Shown one piece after another: positions 38,056 to 49,108 of a stretch of DNA of 64,000 nucleotides; position 1 is the first letter of the stretch, and every line of letters begins with the position of its first letter. The stretch lies in NCBI GenBank assembly GCA_002914805.1, contig JXTB01000148.1, positions 103,224 to 167,223 on the forward strand, in the 5' to 3' direction. The notes beneath the pieces were generated by a model. It had not been told where the DNA came from, did not search any database, and worked only from the letters and a program-made list of their open reading frames with translations. Origin of the DNA: Parasponia andersonii. Taxonomy: Eukaryota > Streptophyta > Magnoliopsida > Rosales > Cannabaceae. Made by a program: the position numbers and the translations under genes.

Positions 38056-39960
38056 GGAAATGCTCCATTAAAAAAACAAAAAATCAGACGGAAGAAGAAG
38101 AAGACTGAGAATCCGGTTTGGAAGAAGGAGAATTGCTTAAGATTTTATGCATACAAGCTTATGTAAGATTGTTTTCTATTGTCAATTTTATTGTTAGATC
38201 CAACCGTTCAAGGAAAAAAGTCACTATCCATAGGGCCAAAACAAGGGTTTACGTAGAATTATCCATTTTGTTTCGAAAAGAGAATTCTCTAATATTATAT
38301 TTACAATTTTAACAAGATAAACAAAATTGAATGGACTATTTTCGTATCTTTTTGCTTTCCAAGAAGGAGTACGGCTTCCGAATTGTAAATCGTGTCCATT
38401 TAAGATTAGCGTAGGTGAAAATTTAGCTAAACGGTTTATTGTAAAATATATCACGAAGTATTAATTTTTTTTTTTGTAGTTTTAACCTTAATTTTTGGTT
38501 TATACAAAATTACACATATCCATTTGAAATCTTTAAATTTTTATCATTATGTACAAATTGGTGATTTATGCTGAATGTTTTAAATTATTTTTAATAGATT
38601 TAACTATTTATTAGCAAAAATAAGATCCTCTTAATTAAGATTTTGGACTGAATGCGAAATCTTTCGATCATTTTAGACATAAAAATATATATTTACAGAA
38701 TCTTAAATACGAAGGAATAATTTTACACATACTAAAAAGTAAGATTAAAATTGTAAAAATGCCATAATTCAAGTATTTTTTTTTTTTTTGCAATTATGCA
38801 TTTAGCAAAATTGAAATCATGTATATTTTATACTACTGGATGATATTTGTATCAAATTAGAACAATGTTAGTATGCTTATTTTTCTCGGAAAGGAAAACA
38901 CTAGCCGTGTGTTCTTGCTTTCCTTTTGTTACAAATACAATGCACTACGGGTTGATATTTCATAGTTCCAACTTCCAAGCAAATATGAACTTCCAAGCAA
39001 ATAAATTATCAAAAGAAAAAAAAACTCCCAAGCAAATAATCCACACTAAAATATTTTCATAAATAAAAACACAATAAATCTAATAATTATGTCACACAAT
39101 TCAACATTGCTATGTTACATACAACTTTTGGACTTGATTTCCCTATTCACTGTACTTTGGGCTAGTTTGATAGAATTGTAGATTTTAAGGAAAATATTTT
39201 TAGTTGTAATGAAAGAAAAATCTATTATAGCGTAAACTAGTTGAGTGTTTGATAAACTATAATTTTAAAGTACTGTGACTTGAAAAAATTATATTAAAAT
39301 GTTTGATAAAATATATGATTAAATTGTCGTGCAAATATAAAATGACCAAAATAAACATCATTATACAATTATGAATATTTATAGAAAGAACTTATTAATA
39401 TTTTTTAAAATTATGTATATTGATACATACTAAACATATTAATACCTTTTTTAAAAAATAACATGAAACTAAACTCAATTAAATTTATTTAATTTTCATA
39501 TGAATTTAAAATTTCAGTAAAGAATCAATTTGGTTACTTTAAAATAACTAATATAGAGAGTATTTTAATCAATTATGATTTAAATATATTAATATTTTTT
39601 TTTCAAAACTGATATGAAATAAACTCAATTAAATGCTTGGAATTTGTACTTTTAAGTGAATATATTTTAGTTATTATGATTTAATTCATTAAAAGACAAT
39701 ATAGATTTTTTATAATCTAAAAGCCAAAATTGTCTTAAACTAATTTTGACTTTTGGTGATAGTTTTTCAAAAATTATTAAATAATATAATTTTTGAGCTT
39801 TTACTAAACACCTTTTAATCTACATATTATTTAAAAAATAATTTTAGATTATTAAGAAATTAAATCAAAATATATGTAAGAAGTCAAAGCAATAAAAAAA
39901 TAAAAAAAAATCTAAAGCATATTAAATAAAATAAGAAAAGCCACGTCATCAAACAAACTG
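38056..39960. other. AT-rich intergenic DNA
   Basis: No gene is supported. The stretch 39155-39850 starts 'tgggctagtttgatag' and ends near 'tttactaaacacctttt', a pattern like the ends of decayed hAT-type elements, but the inverse match is weak. Confidence 0.4.
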
Positions 39961-40557
39961 AAAAATTTGTACACAAGTAAAGACGTGTTTTAGTACCATT
40001 CGAGTATTCACAACTCAACTCTGAGGATCAAACCCACTCTAGATTTCCCCAAGTGAAACTAAGCTAAGCTAAGCTTTGCTTTGCTGCAACTGCTGACCAA
40101 TCACTGAAAAGTGAAAAAAAGAAAGAGGACAAGGACGCATTATATTCGGACTCTGTCAATATTTATTTATATTATTATTATTATATATATATATTTCTTA
40201 ATTTTATAAATTTTATTTTATTTCTGATCTCTTAAAGGGCACCTACCTTATGTTGTGCCCAAAAATACTTTTCGCTCTCTCCTATTCTCTCTTTCTAAAA
40301 CCCAAACCCTCAAGACTCAATTTTTGTAACTTCAGAAGATCTATCAAGGTACGGCCATGATCTGAATCTTATCACTTCCCTTGTTTCTGTCTCAATTTTT
40401 GTTTGTTCAGTTTATTGATTGGTTTGCGTAGTTTTATATGAGTTAAAATTAGGGTTTATCAGAGATTAAAGAATTCGAGTGTTATTCTTTTTTATTTTCT
40501 TTTAGTAAAAAATGGCTTTTCTTTGATGGTTTTGAAAAATACCCAGACAAAGATTTA
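39961..40557 (+). promoter_or_regulatory. promoter and leader of the PWWP gene, with a likely 5'-UTR intron
   Basis: CT-rich leader sequence lies at 40270-40300. A good donor (caag, then gtacgg, at 40348/40349) and an acceptor (acccag, ending 40546) suggest a 5'-UTR intron of about 198 bases that ends just before the ATG at 40558. A TA-rich tract at 40180-40195 may hold the TATA element. Confidence 0.5.
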
Positions 40558-43500
40558 ATGGATGAAACCAAGGAGAAGGATAGGGATGTCCCGGTGGGTA
40601 GTGTTTCAGAGTCTACAGTGACTGAGAGTGAGCACGTAGCTGGTGAAACCCTAGTCGGTTCTGGTCAGGTTCAGGGGCAGATTGAGGGGTCATTTAATGA
40701 GGGGTTGGAGGGTCATGAGTCTTGTCATGGGGATGACATAATGGTGGAGGTGTTGGGTTCGGATGTTTATGTTGGCGGGGTTTGTACTAGTGGGAGTGGG
40801 GAGAATTTGGATGATGAGAATGGTGGCGGTGCGATTATGGACTTTGAGGTGGTTTCGGAGAGACCCGTTAACCCCATTGTCGGAGATGGTGGCACAGTTG
40901 ATGGATCAGATTTGCGGGGTGATGCTGGTGTTCTGGGTGGAGAGGCTTTGAATCAGGGAACTGGGACTGAAAATGAGGGTGTGAGGGAGGTGAGCTCGGG
41001 AGGAGTTGTAGCAGAGGGTACAGGTGAGAGTGTGAGTAAGCAGGAAGTAGAGGTTCGAGATGAAAAAGCTACGGATCCCGGCAGAGAAAATGAGGTAGAA
41101 GGTCCTTCGGTTGTGATGGAAAGTGTAGATTCAGAGAATGGAGTGGCTGTAGAGGCTGATGATAAAGTGGCTGGTGGTGCGGACGATGAGCTTAATGATA
41201 CAGATGAAGCGTTGAATTCAGGGATTGAAATAGTGAGTACAACAGCTGTGGAAAATTCTAGTTTAGAAACCCAAGTTCATGAGGAAATATCAGAGGTGAC
41301 GGGCCATGAAGAGGGTTTAAATCCGAAATTACTTGTAGACAAACCAAGCCATGATACTGGTGCTGGGGAAGTTGGAGGAGTGGACAAGGAAGTTCTTGTG
41401 AGTTCCAAAGTTGTAGTTCTGGAGAATGATGCTTTAGGTGAAAATTCACGTTTGGTAGAAAAAGAGCAGGTGAAGATTGAGATAGGTGGTAGTAGCACCC
41501 AGAATCACATTAGTGTGAGTCCAGATTCAGAGTCCTCACACCAACAGACTCTAGTAGTTGTCGAAAGTGAAGTTCCTGTAACAGAATCTAAGGTTGTATC
41601 AGTTTCTCAACAAGATGGGAACTTGAATACTGAGGATTACTTTGACCACAATATGTCTTGCGATATCCAGATTGAGTCAAATGTGGAACAGGCAATGGAA
41701 ATAGACGGAAAAGCTAAGGATGCGGAACAGGTTGATTCTGATGGAGGACATGAAAAAGTTTTAGTTTCCAATACTGAAGTTCCAGGTCCAGCTGAGCACT
41801 TAAAGTCTGAAGAGAACTCAGAAAAGAGTGTTACCTGTGATGTTTCTCCAGTTTGTGCTAATACGGTACAAGAGATACAAGTCGTAGAAAAAACTACTGA
41901 TGCTCAGCGGCATAGTTTACATGCAGGGCAGGAAATAGAATCTGAAAAGCAACATGAAACATCTGAGAAATTGGGTGGAGTAATTGAAAATGATGATCAT
42001 GTATGGGCAGATGTGACAACCTTAGGTCAGCCCACTCTGGTTGTTCATGCTGAAGTTGTAACACCCAGTAACAGTGTTCCTGACTCTGTTGATAAAGATG
42101 TGCTACTGCTTCCTTCAGGAAATGATAAGAACTCACAGACTGAAACCGCGTGTGGCACAGAAACGGAAAACAAAGTCACTGAGAATGCAAATATTGCTCC
42201 AATGGATACTGAGGAGGTTTCGATTTCTGCAGCTGAAGTTCCAGGGCATTCAGATAATAATCAAAAGTTGAACAGTGAAGAGTGTTTGCAGGAAGGTGTG
42301 GCCACTAATTGTGGTGTGCCTGATAGAGATTTTGTAGATGAGGTAGATGTTAAAGAACAAGTCACCGTTGCTGATGACTTTGGTTTACACGGAGAGCAGG
42401 ATTTGGCAGCGGTCAAAGAAGTCGAGGATACTGAACGGCCAAACATCGGCGAGGAGAATATTGCTAAATGGCAATCTCTGGAGCCTGAAAGCTCATCAGT
42501 AGTGAACCAACCTAGTTATGAGCTACCACTGGAAGATGAAGGTGTCTTTTCTGTGCCTAATTTAGTCTGGGGTAAAGTAAAGAGCCATCCATGGTGGCCG
42601 GGGCAGATATTTGATTTTGCTGATGCATCAGAAAAGGCAATGAAACATCATAAAAGGGACTGCTTCTTGGTTGCATATTTTGGGGACAGAACATTTGCTT
42701 GGAACGAAGCTTCATCTTTAAAGCCCTTTCGGACACATTTCTCACAGATGGAGAAGCAGGGCAATGCAGAGTCATTTCAGAATGCTGTTGATAGTGCTTT
42801 GGAAGAAGTTTCGAGACGAGTAGAATTGGGCTTGGCATGTTCTTGTATACCAAAAGTTTCCCGTGACAACATTCAATTCCAGATAGTTGAAAATGCAGGG
42901 ATCAGGCCAGAGTCAAGTAGAAGAGGAGTGGATGAATCTGCTAGTGCTAGTTTCTTCCAAGCCAACAAGTTACTTGAATACGTGAAAGCATTAGCACAAT
43001 TTCCATCGGTTGAGAGTAACCGTCTGGAAGTTGTAATAGCTAAGGCTCAGTTGCTGGCCTTCTGCCGTTTCAAGGGCTTTTGTAGCTTACCAGAATTTCA
43101 ATTTTCTGAAGGATTGGTGGAAAAGAACATTATTGGTTCACGATTTCAGGATAGCATACATCCAGGTGAGGGGTTTGAGGATGCAACTCCATTTCCTAAA
43201 GATGATGAACAGACTTCCTCTAGCCAGGAGATGTTGAAATTACAGAACAGCTCTTCTCATAAGCGGAAACATAATCTGAGAGGCGGTGCATATCCTAAAT
43301 TAAAAGAAAAAAGCTTGTCAGAATTGATGGTTGATGGAATAGATTCACTAGATGAGGATAATTGGTCGGGCAGGAGGCGGAATGGTGCAGATTACCATGG
43401 TGAGGACTTGACAACACAAGATGGAAGGAAAACTATTTCTGTTGCAAAAGTTTCTAATTCCTCGGCTTTTCCAAAGCAATCATTTAAGATTGGTGAATGT

Positions 43501-44565
43501 ATTCGTAGAGTTGCTAGCCAGCTGACTGGGTCTCCTCCTACCATTAAGATTGAGAGGGTCAAGGTAGATGGAAGTGGGGACAGACCCCGGGATGGTTATG
43601 ATATTTCCTTCCAGAGCTCTGAGGATATCCAAAGAGGAAGGGAGGATGCCCATAAAGGAAGGGAGGACGCCCATAAAGGAAGAGTGATTGATCCAGGAGA
43701 GTACTCATCATTAGATGAATTACTCTTGCAACTTCAGTTTATTGCACAAGATCCCCTGAAGGAGTACAATTTCTTGAATGTCATTATTAACTTCTTCTCT
43801 GACTTTAGAAATTCAGTGATTGTGGGACAGTATTCTGGGACTGAGCTTGCTTCTATGGACAAAGTCAGTGGTAAAAGGAAGGGCGGGCCTCCTGAAACTT
43901 TTGAATTTGACGATATGAATGACACCTATTGGACTGACAGAGTCATCCAAAATGGTACGGAAGAGCAACCACCCCGTAGAGGCAGGAAAAAAGATAATCA
44001 ACTGCCTTCTGGCCAAGCGGAAAAACCGCATCAAGAAAGTCGTAGGACATACTCTAGGAAGCGATATTGTAATGGTGATAATGCTTTGACCCCAGAGAAA
44101 CCTGCTGGCTACGTCAGCGAGAATGCACCGGCAGAACTTATAATGAACTTCTCTGAGGTGAAATGTATGCCATCAGAAACTAACCTCAACAAGATGTTTA
44201 GGCGCTTTGGACCACTGAAGGAAATGGAGACAGAAGTTGATAGAGAGAGCAGTCGTGCCAGGGTAGTTTTTAAGAAGACTTTGGATGCAGAAGTTGCTTG
44301 CAACAGTGCTGGAAAATTCAACATCTTTGGACCAACACTCGTAAATTACCAGTTGAGCTATGCTCCAACTCTTCCATTTAAAGCGTCTCCTGTTATTACA
44401 ACCCAGGATCATGAAATGCAACTTAATCTCTCTGCCCATGACCACGAGATGCAACTTGATCTGTCCTCCCACGAACATGGGATGCAACTTGATCTGTCCA
44501 CCCATGACCATGACATGCAACTTGACCTCTCCAGTCTATCCAATTTCGAAGTTAATCTGGTGTAG
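40558..44565 (+). CDS. PWWP-domain protein of the plant PDP family, 1335 residues, single coding exon
   Basis: One uninterrupted ORF from ATG at 40558. Residues 1-660 are acidic and of low complexity, rich in Glu, Val, Ser and Asp. The PWWP domain spans about 663-770, with the signature HPWWP at 677-681 and the fold-typical RDCFLVAYFGDRTFAW. Residues 1195-1268 form an RRM-like segment (MFRRFGPLKE ... ARVVFKK ... FNIFGPTLVNYQLSY) shared with Arabidopsis PDP1 and relatives. PWWP domains read methylated histone lysine and DNA; PDP proteins are known to act with FVE/MSI5 and PRC2 on H3K27me3 and flowering genes. That role is inferred here from family. Two local repeats stand out: GREDAHK duplicated near residue 1030, and a C-terminal 11-residue unit repeated four times (1284-1326). 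The absence of introns in the coding part fits the family. Confidence 0.9.
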   Translation: MDETKEKDRDVPVGSVSESTVTESEHVAGETLVGSGQVQGQIEGSFNEGLEGHESCHGDDIMVEVLGSDVYVGGVCTSGSGENLDDENGGGAIMDFEVVSERPVNPIVGDGGTVDGSDLRGDAGVLGGEALNQGTGTENEGVREVSSGGVVAEGTGESVSKQEVEVRDEKATDPGRENEVEGPSVVMESVDSENGVAVEADDKVAGGADDELNDTDEALNSGIEIVSTTAVENSSLETQVHEEISEVTGHEEGLNPKLLVDKPSHDTGAGEVGGVDKEVLVSSKVVVLENDALGENSRLVEKEQVKIEIGGSSTQNHISVSPDSESSHQQTLVVVESEVPVTESKVVSVSQQDGNLNTEDYFDHNMSCDIQIESNVEQAMEIDGKAKDAEQVDSDGGHEKVLVSNTEVPGPAEHLKSEENSEKSVTCDVSPVCANTVQEIQVVEKTTDAQRHSLHAGQEIESEKQHETSEKLGGVIENDDHVWADVTTLGQPTLVVHAEVVTPSNSVPDSVDKDVLLLPSGNDKNSQTETACGTETENKVTENANIAPMDTEEVSISAAEVPGHSDNNQKLNSEECLQEGVATNCGVPDRDFVDEVDVKEQVTVADDFGLHGEQDLAAVKEVEDTERPNIGEENIAKWQSLEPESSSVVNQPSYELPLEDEGVFSVPNLVWGKVKSHPWWPGQIFDFADASEKAMKHHKRDCFLVAYFGDRTFAWNEASSLKPFRTHFSQMEKQGNAESFQNAVDSALEEVSRRVELGLACSCIPKVSRDNIQFQIVENAGIRPESSRRGVDESASASFFQANKLLEYVKALAQFPSVESNRLEVVIAKAQLLAFCRFKGFCSLPEFQFSEGLVEKNIIGSRFQDSIHPGEGFEDATPFPKDDEQTSSSQEMLKLQNSSSHKRKHNLRGGAYPKLKEKSLSELMVDGIDSLDEDNWSGRRRNGADYHGEDLTTQDGRKTISVAKVSNSSAFPKQSFKIGECIRRVASQLTGSPPTIKIERVKVDGSGDRPRDGYDISFQSSEDIQRGREDAHKGREDAHKGRVIDPGEYSSLDELLLQLQFIAQDPLKEYNFLNVIINFFSDFRNSVIVGQYSGTELASMDKVSGKRKGGPPETFEFDDMNDTYWTDRVIQNGTEEQPPRRGRKKDNQLPSGQAEKPHQESRRTYSRKRYCNGDNALTPEKPAGYVSENAPAELIMNFSEVKCMPSETNLNKMFRRFGPLKEMETEVDRESSRARVVFKKTLDAEVACNSAGKFNIFGPTLVNYQLSYAPTLPFKASPVITTQDHEMQLNLSAHDHEMQLDLSSHEHGMQLDLSTHDHDMQLDLSSLSNFEVNLV

Positions 44566-46100
44566 AAAATTTAGGTATGTATAATCTTTCTGAATTCTGG
44601 ACTACATTTATTTGTCTGTTTCTGTTCAAGTTTTTATTTTTCAGTTTTATAACTTAGAGATCCCTTCATTTTATGATCTAAGGAGGTTATACTACGAAGA
44701 CTTTTAATGATTCTGCAAGTGGAAACTTGGAGAAATGCTTTATCATATTACTTCTAGTTATAATGTTCAAACGCCTTTATTGTTTTAGTTTCCATATGGG
44801 GGTATGAGATAGAAAAACGTAAAAATCTTTACACACAGCTAGTTTACTTTTCTCAGATCTTTAGGAGGCATAGAGAGAAGAATGTATGAATCTGTACACA
44901 CTACACAAGCACATATGAGAGAGAGGGAGTTCCTGAGAAGGAAAGAGGATAAAGGAAGACTGTTAATAAACTGTAGGCATGCGGCAGTTGCTCAGAAAGT
45001 TTATTGGCAGATACGAGCTTTAGAGGATGATAGAGTTGTCTACGATCTTGCTCTGTTTGATTGTAGGAATATTCTCTGATGAACTTCCATTTACAACATT
45101 GATTTTCATCGGGACCTTTTACTGTTATGTGGTCTGATATCATTTGATCTTGAGAAAAGACTTCTTTATTACAAAGCAAGCAGATGTTGAAGAAAATGGT
45201 GGTAGAAGTCCGGTAGCGTTGCTATGACCCATCCGACTGCATGGGCTGCCGTAGGAGGTAACCGGGTGGTTTCTTCATCTGGTTATGCACTATTCACTTT
45301 GCTTTGGGTTCGCTCTGTTTTGTTTTTCACCGAGATGCATCATTCTATACTCTCTTTTGTAATTTTATCTGCTTAGTTTAATGCATTGTTTAGTTTAATG
45401 TATAGCAAAGTTAGCTGAGCTTTTCCTTCTCTCGTTCAGTCTTCTATCCTTGCCGACTACAAGATTTAATTATTGATCATGGTCTCTCCTTGAAAAGGGT
45501 AAGAAATTTTTTGTCTTGTTTTACTCGTGCCAATAGTAACTGAGCACTGTGTTATAACCATGTTTAAGGGACCTTGGTTTTTCCCCTTGGCTGAGCTTCA
45601 AATGGTATTATTATCAATCTCGTTAAGAATAACCAATGCTTTTGAGTGGTAGTACTATTTCCCCGTGATACATATACTTTTGTTTTTGCTCCCCCGGCAG
45701 GATCTGTTGTGTCTTGAAAATGATTTAATCTCACAAGCGATTGTGTGATTAAACAAAATTTAAGTGAACGGTCGAGAGATCAGGTCCATGATATCCTCCC
45801 ATGAGGAATCGAATCAGATTCATCATGGGATCTACCTAGCAATATGTTAAAGAGTTTCCTGCCTGAATAACACTCGTGCCAATCTAATGAAGTTGGGGTT
45901 CCGATGTGTTCAACGAGGAGCCGAAAGTTGGTTTTAATGTACCCTTTGGGCTTCAGTTTTGGTCAAGAGTAATTTCTGATGAACTAGATTGAGGATTTTT
46001 TTGAACTTTTTTATAAACATGGTATTTAAAGTGGTATATTTGCGTCTTAGTTGGAAGTTGTAAATCGACTAATTCTTTTCTACGAACATTCCAAAAGAAA
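44566..46100 (+). other. 3' UTR and downstream region of the PWWP gene
   Basis: A donor-like 'ttag' plus 'gtatgt' lies nine bases after the stop (44575), with an acceptor-like 'tctcag' ending 44856. A second candidate intron runs from 'gtaagaaa' near 45499 to 'ccggcag' near 45702. The sequence between is mixed in composition, as in a transcribed UTR. No ORF here looks real. Confidence 0.4.
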
Positions 46101-46235
46101 AAAAAAATAAAAGAAAAAGAAACCCCTGATGTAGAAAGTAAGAGAATCTTTTTGAAGTCGTATATTATCTGAAGATATTACTTGCGTTACATGCATGACA
46201 TAGACTAAATTGGAAAGATAAATAAGTGTTTCTTA

Positions 46236-46771
46236 AAGCCAGTTTGGTACCCTTTTTAAAAACAATTCTATGTTTTGAAAACGGACAGAAAGAAAATAGG
46301 CCTAGAAAAACCACGTTTGGTAGCCCCTTTTCAAATCTAGAATTTGAAAATTCCTCAAAAAAAATTCAGAAAACAGGAAACGATAATTTATCGTTTTCTA
46401 AATATTGTTTTCTGGCCTCTCTCCCACACCACGCCAAGTCAAAAAACAATCTCTCCTTCTCCAGTTATCGGGCACTTTCTTCATCTCTGGAACTCTCTGT
46501 TCTTGGCTTCTTCCTCTCTGTTTCTATCGCCTACTAGTATCGAAGTTCTCAAACCCTTTCCGTCACGACACAGTGGGTCCGCAGATGCCATAGAAATTCA
46601 TCATTCTTCTGCACAACAACGCTTAGCGAAGGTCCCCTTAGTTCACCTTTTCATTATTTTATAAATATTCGGTAGCAGGGACTTCATCTAGTCTTCTTCG
46701 TCTTCTTCCTCTCTACCTAAGAAACTAAAGGTTTATCTTCTTCATGTAATTTCATCTTATATTTCTTTCTC

Positions 46772-46802
<31 letters not shown>

Positions 46803-47830
46803 CGAGTTCTTTGAGAAATTGTCTTATTATCATGTGAAATGTCGCTACCCCAACTCTTATTTTACGGTTGTAATTGATTTGTAAGAATTGGGTTTTCATT
46901 TTACACATTCTCTGTTCGAATTTTGGATCTCGTGGATTGTTTGGTAGACTAGATCTTCTAAATTGCTAATGATATTTGGTCTTGGATTATGCTCCATAAT
47001 TTTTTTTTTCTAATTTTTGCAAGTATGTGCTGTGAAATTATGTGTTCATAATATCATTAATATATTTGGAGAAATCCATTTGTATCAAAGTTAATTGTAG
47101 TGATGTGGAGTGGAACTTTTTTCTTTATGGATTAAAGAATCAAATCTTTTACTGCTCTACTAGAAATTTCTTGGTTTATTCATATATGTTTTCACGAGGA
47201 TACGGGAATTGAGGGTACATTTACGTTTGTTTCTCCACATGCAAAGTTAAAGCCTGTTATGGCTTCCTGAAATTGTTTGCAGATGCTGCTGTTGATAAAG
47301 CTAGCTGTGTTGGTTTAGGCTTCATAATTCAGAACCATTTGGTTGTTAGATGCATGATTGATATTGCTCAAGATGATGGATTATTTGCCATCACTTTGAA
47401 ACTGACTATTTGAATGTAGTTAACTGTGAACCTTGTTAAAGGGGTTTAGCCAAGAAAGGCCATTTAAAGATGTTGTAAAATTTGGTTTGAAATTATCCCT
47501 GATTGGGTTTCTAATATTGTAAAAAGAGATATACTCTTGTCTTCTGATTAATATAATTTAGTGTTCTCGGTGGATTTTTTTTTTTAAGAAGAGAAAGAAA
47601 GAAAAGAAATGGTGAGCCTTTGAGCATTTGTCTTTATTGTTGTTTTATTTTCAAATACATAACCAAACACAGTTTTACATTTTTTTAAACTCAGAAACAA
47701 TAAAAAAAATCCAACCACCAAACGCATTTTCAAAAACATGTTTTCTTTTCAATTTTCAGATTCCCAATTTAAATACACCTTATTCAAATAAATTATTTTC
47801 AAATCATGAACCACACAGGCCCTTGGTATC
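46236..47830. mobile_element. possible 1.6-kb TIR element carrying gene-derived sequence
   Basis: The left end has 'ccagtttggtacc' and 'cacgtttggtagc', with A-rich 'ttttgaaaac' spacers. The right end, read inversely, has 'gcctgtgtggttc' and 'gcgtttggtggttgg' with similar spacers. This is the style of plant hAT/Mutator non-autonomous elements. The match is imperfect and no target-site duplication was found. The interior holds CT-rich leader-like DNA (46410-46740) and an RNase H-like relic (47282-47551). Confidence 0.4.
47282..47551 (+). pseudogene. RNase H-like relic (LINE-type or LINE-derived gene)
   Basis: It starts with an RNase H opening, DAAVDKASCVGLGFIIQNH, just after an acceptor-like 'tttgcag', and ends with IWFEIIPDWVSNIVKRD and a stop at 47551. 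The ending is typical of the RNase H domain of plant LINEs and of the related plant gene family (type 'IWLEEVPPFI..LV..D'). Only about 90 codons are left against the usual 150, the middle is missing, a TGA follows the first part and the two parts lie in different frames. It is a host- or LINE-derived pseudogene. Confidence 0.6.
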
Positions 47831-48580
47831 TACAACAACAAAAAATTGGATCTTCTAGGTTTGCGCTCTAATTTCCTAAGCAAATCATCAAATTTGAAAT
47901 GAGATGGTACGTACAAGAAAGTTATAAATGTCAACATAAATTTTCTCTCAAAATATATTTGTTAACATTTTTTGGATTGAATTGTGAACCATAAATGATA
48001 ATAAAAATTATCTATGGCTTTCTTTTTTCCACTTACTTTTTAATTATCAAGCTATCAACTCTGGATTTTTTCCTTTTTGTACAAAATCCCTATATTCAAC
48101 AATCCAAACATTTAAACTTGGATTTTCTTGCAAATTCTTCATTTGTCAATGCAATTGATCAGAATTAGTTAATGAAAAGATAAATTCATTGAACACAAAT
48201 ACAAAAAACAACTCAACCAAACAAATATAAATTTAAAATACACATCAAATACGATATAATAGTGTGCAAATCCTTTTGAGTTTTAGTATTTATGGACGAT
48301 AAATTTGTATTTTTATCGAATATTTTTAACTTGTTGCATTGACCATGAAATGTATTTGAAAAAAAAAAAAAACTAAATTCGTTTTGGATACAATTTAGTG
48401 AAAGTTTGCGGTGAAAAAAGAAAAACCTTTAGGATCGATGGGGAAATTATCATTTTTATTTCTACTTTCTCTTTTAGCGAAAAAAAAAAAAAAAACAGAG
48501 CTTAGTAGGCAGCTTTTTCATTTGTCATGTTGGCGACAAGTTATTGACTTTTTACAAACATTCAGTTTCACGCTCCATAA
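47831..48580. other. AT-rich intergenic DNA
   Basis: No gene or clear repeat seen. Confidence 0.5.
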
Positions 48581-49108
48581 AGTCACAGAGAGGCCAGTCC
48601 ACAAGGTCACGTTTTCCCGCTCAATTTAAAGGAAAGTAACAAATACTGGAAGGGCAACCCTTCAAATACCCGTTCGTGACCTACTCCTCATTTTGCTTCG
48701 TTACGTGGTGAGACATAGCTCGTTCACGTGCACGCTGACAAAGCTTTCTATTAGCTGTGACGTTCCGAAACACCGACATCTAGGTGAGTTTATCAAACAT
48801 TTCTATTTATATTTCTCAATTAATCAAAGTACATATATAAATAAATAAATGTAGAATCTTCGATTCTACTGGCTTTGGCTCCTTTGTCGTCCTCTTAAAT
48901 TTGTCCTAATAATTTTTCAAAATTGTCCTCATTATTAGTCATTTAATTTTAATTAATATTCAAAATAATAATCTGATTTTTCATTTTTCAAATTCTTTCT
49001 CCCCTAAAGTTTGAAATTTCCCTCTTCTTCTTCTTCTTCTTCTTCTCTCTTTATTCTCTGTTTTTTTTTTTTGTCCTCTTTCCTCCAACAAGAGAAAAAT
49101 TGTTGACG
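48581..49108 (+). promoter_or_regulatory. promoter of the SLAWDSAF gene, with an E2F site
   Basis: A GC-richer stretch (48590-48800) carries TTTCCCGC at 48613-48620, a full match to the E2F consensus TTTSSCGC, and ACGT-core sites near 48703 and 48725. A (CTT)n leader lies at about 49022-49045, before the ATG at 49109. Confidence 0.5.

Noticed and set aside
44173-44520. 115-codon minus-strand ORF opposite the PWWP gene
   Set aside because: Shadow of the sense coding sequence and its 33-bp repeats.
44882-45079. 65-codon ORF after the PWWP stop
   Set aside because: It lies in the likely 3' UTR and has no recognisable domain.
45070-45140. Possible C/D snoRNA (tgatga ... ctga) after the PWWP gene
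   Set aside because: The boxes are short, there is no terminal stem and no C'/D' pair; it also lies in a likely UTR.
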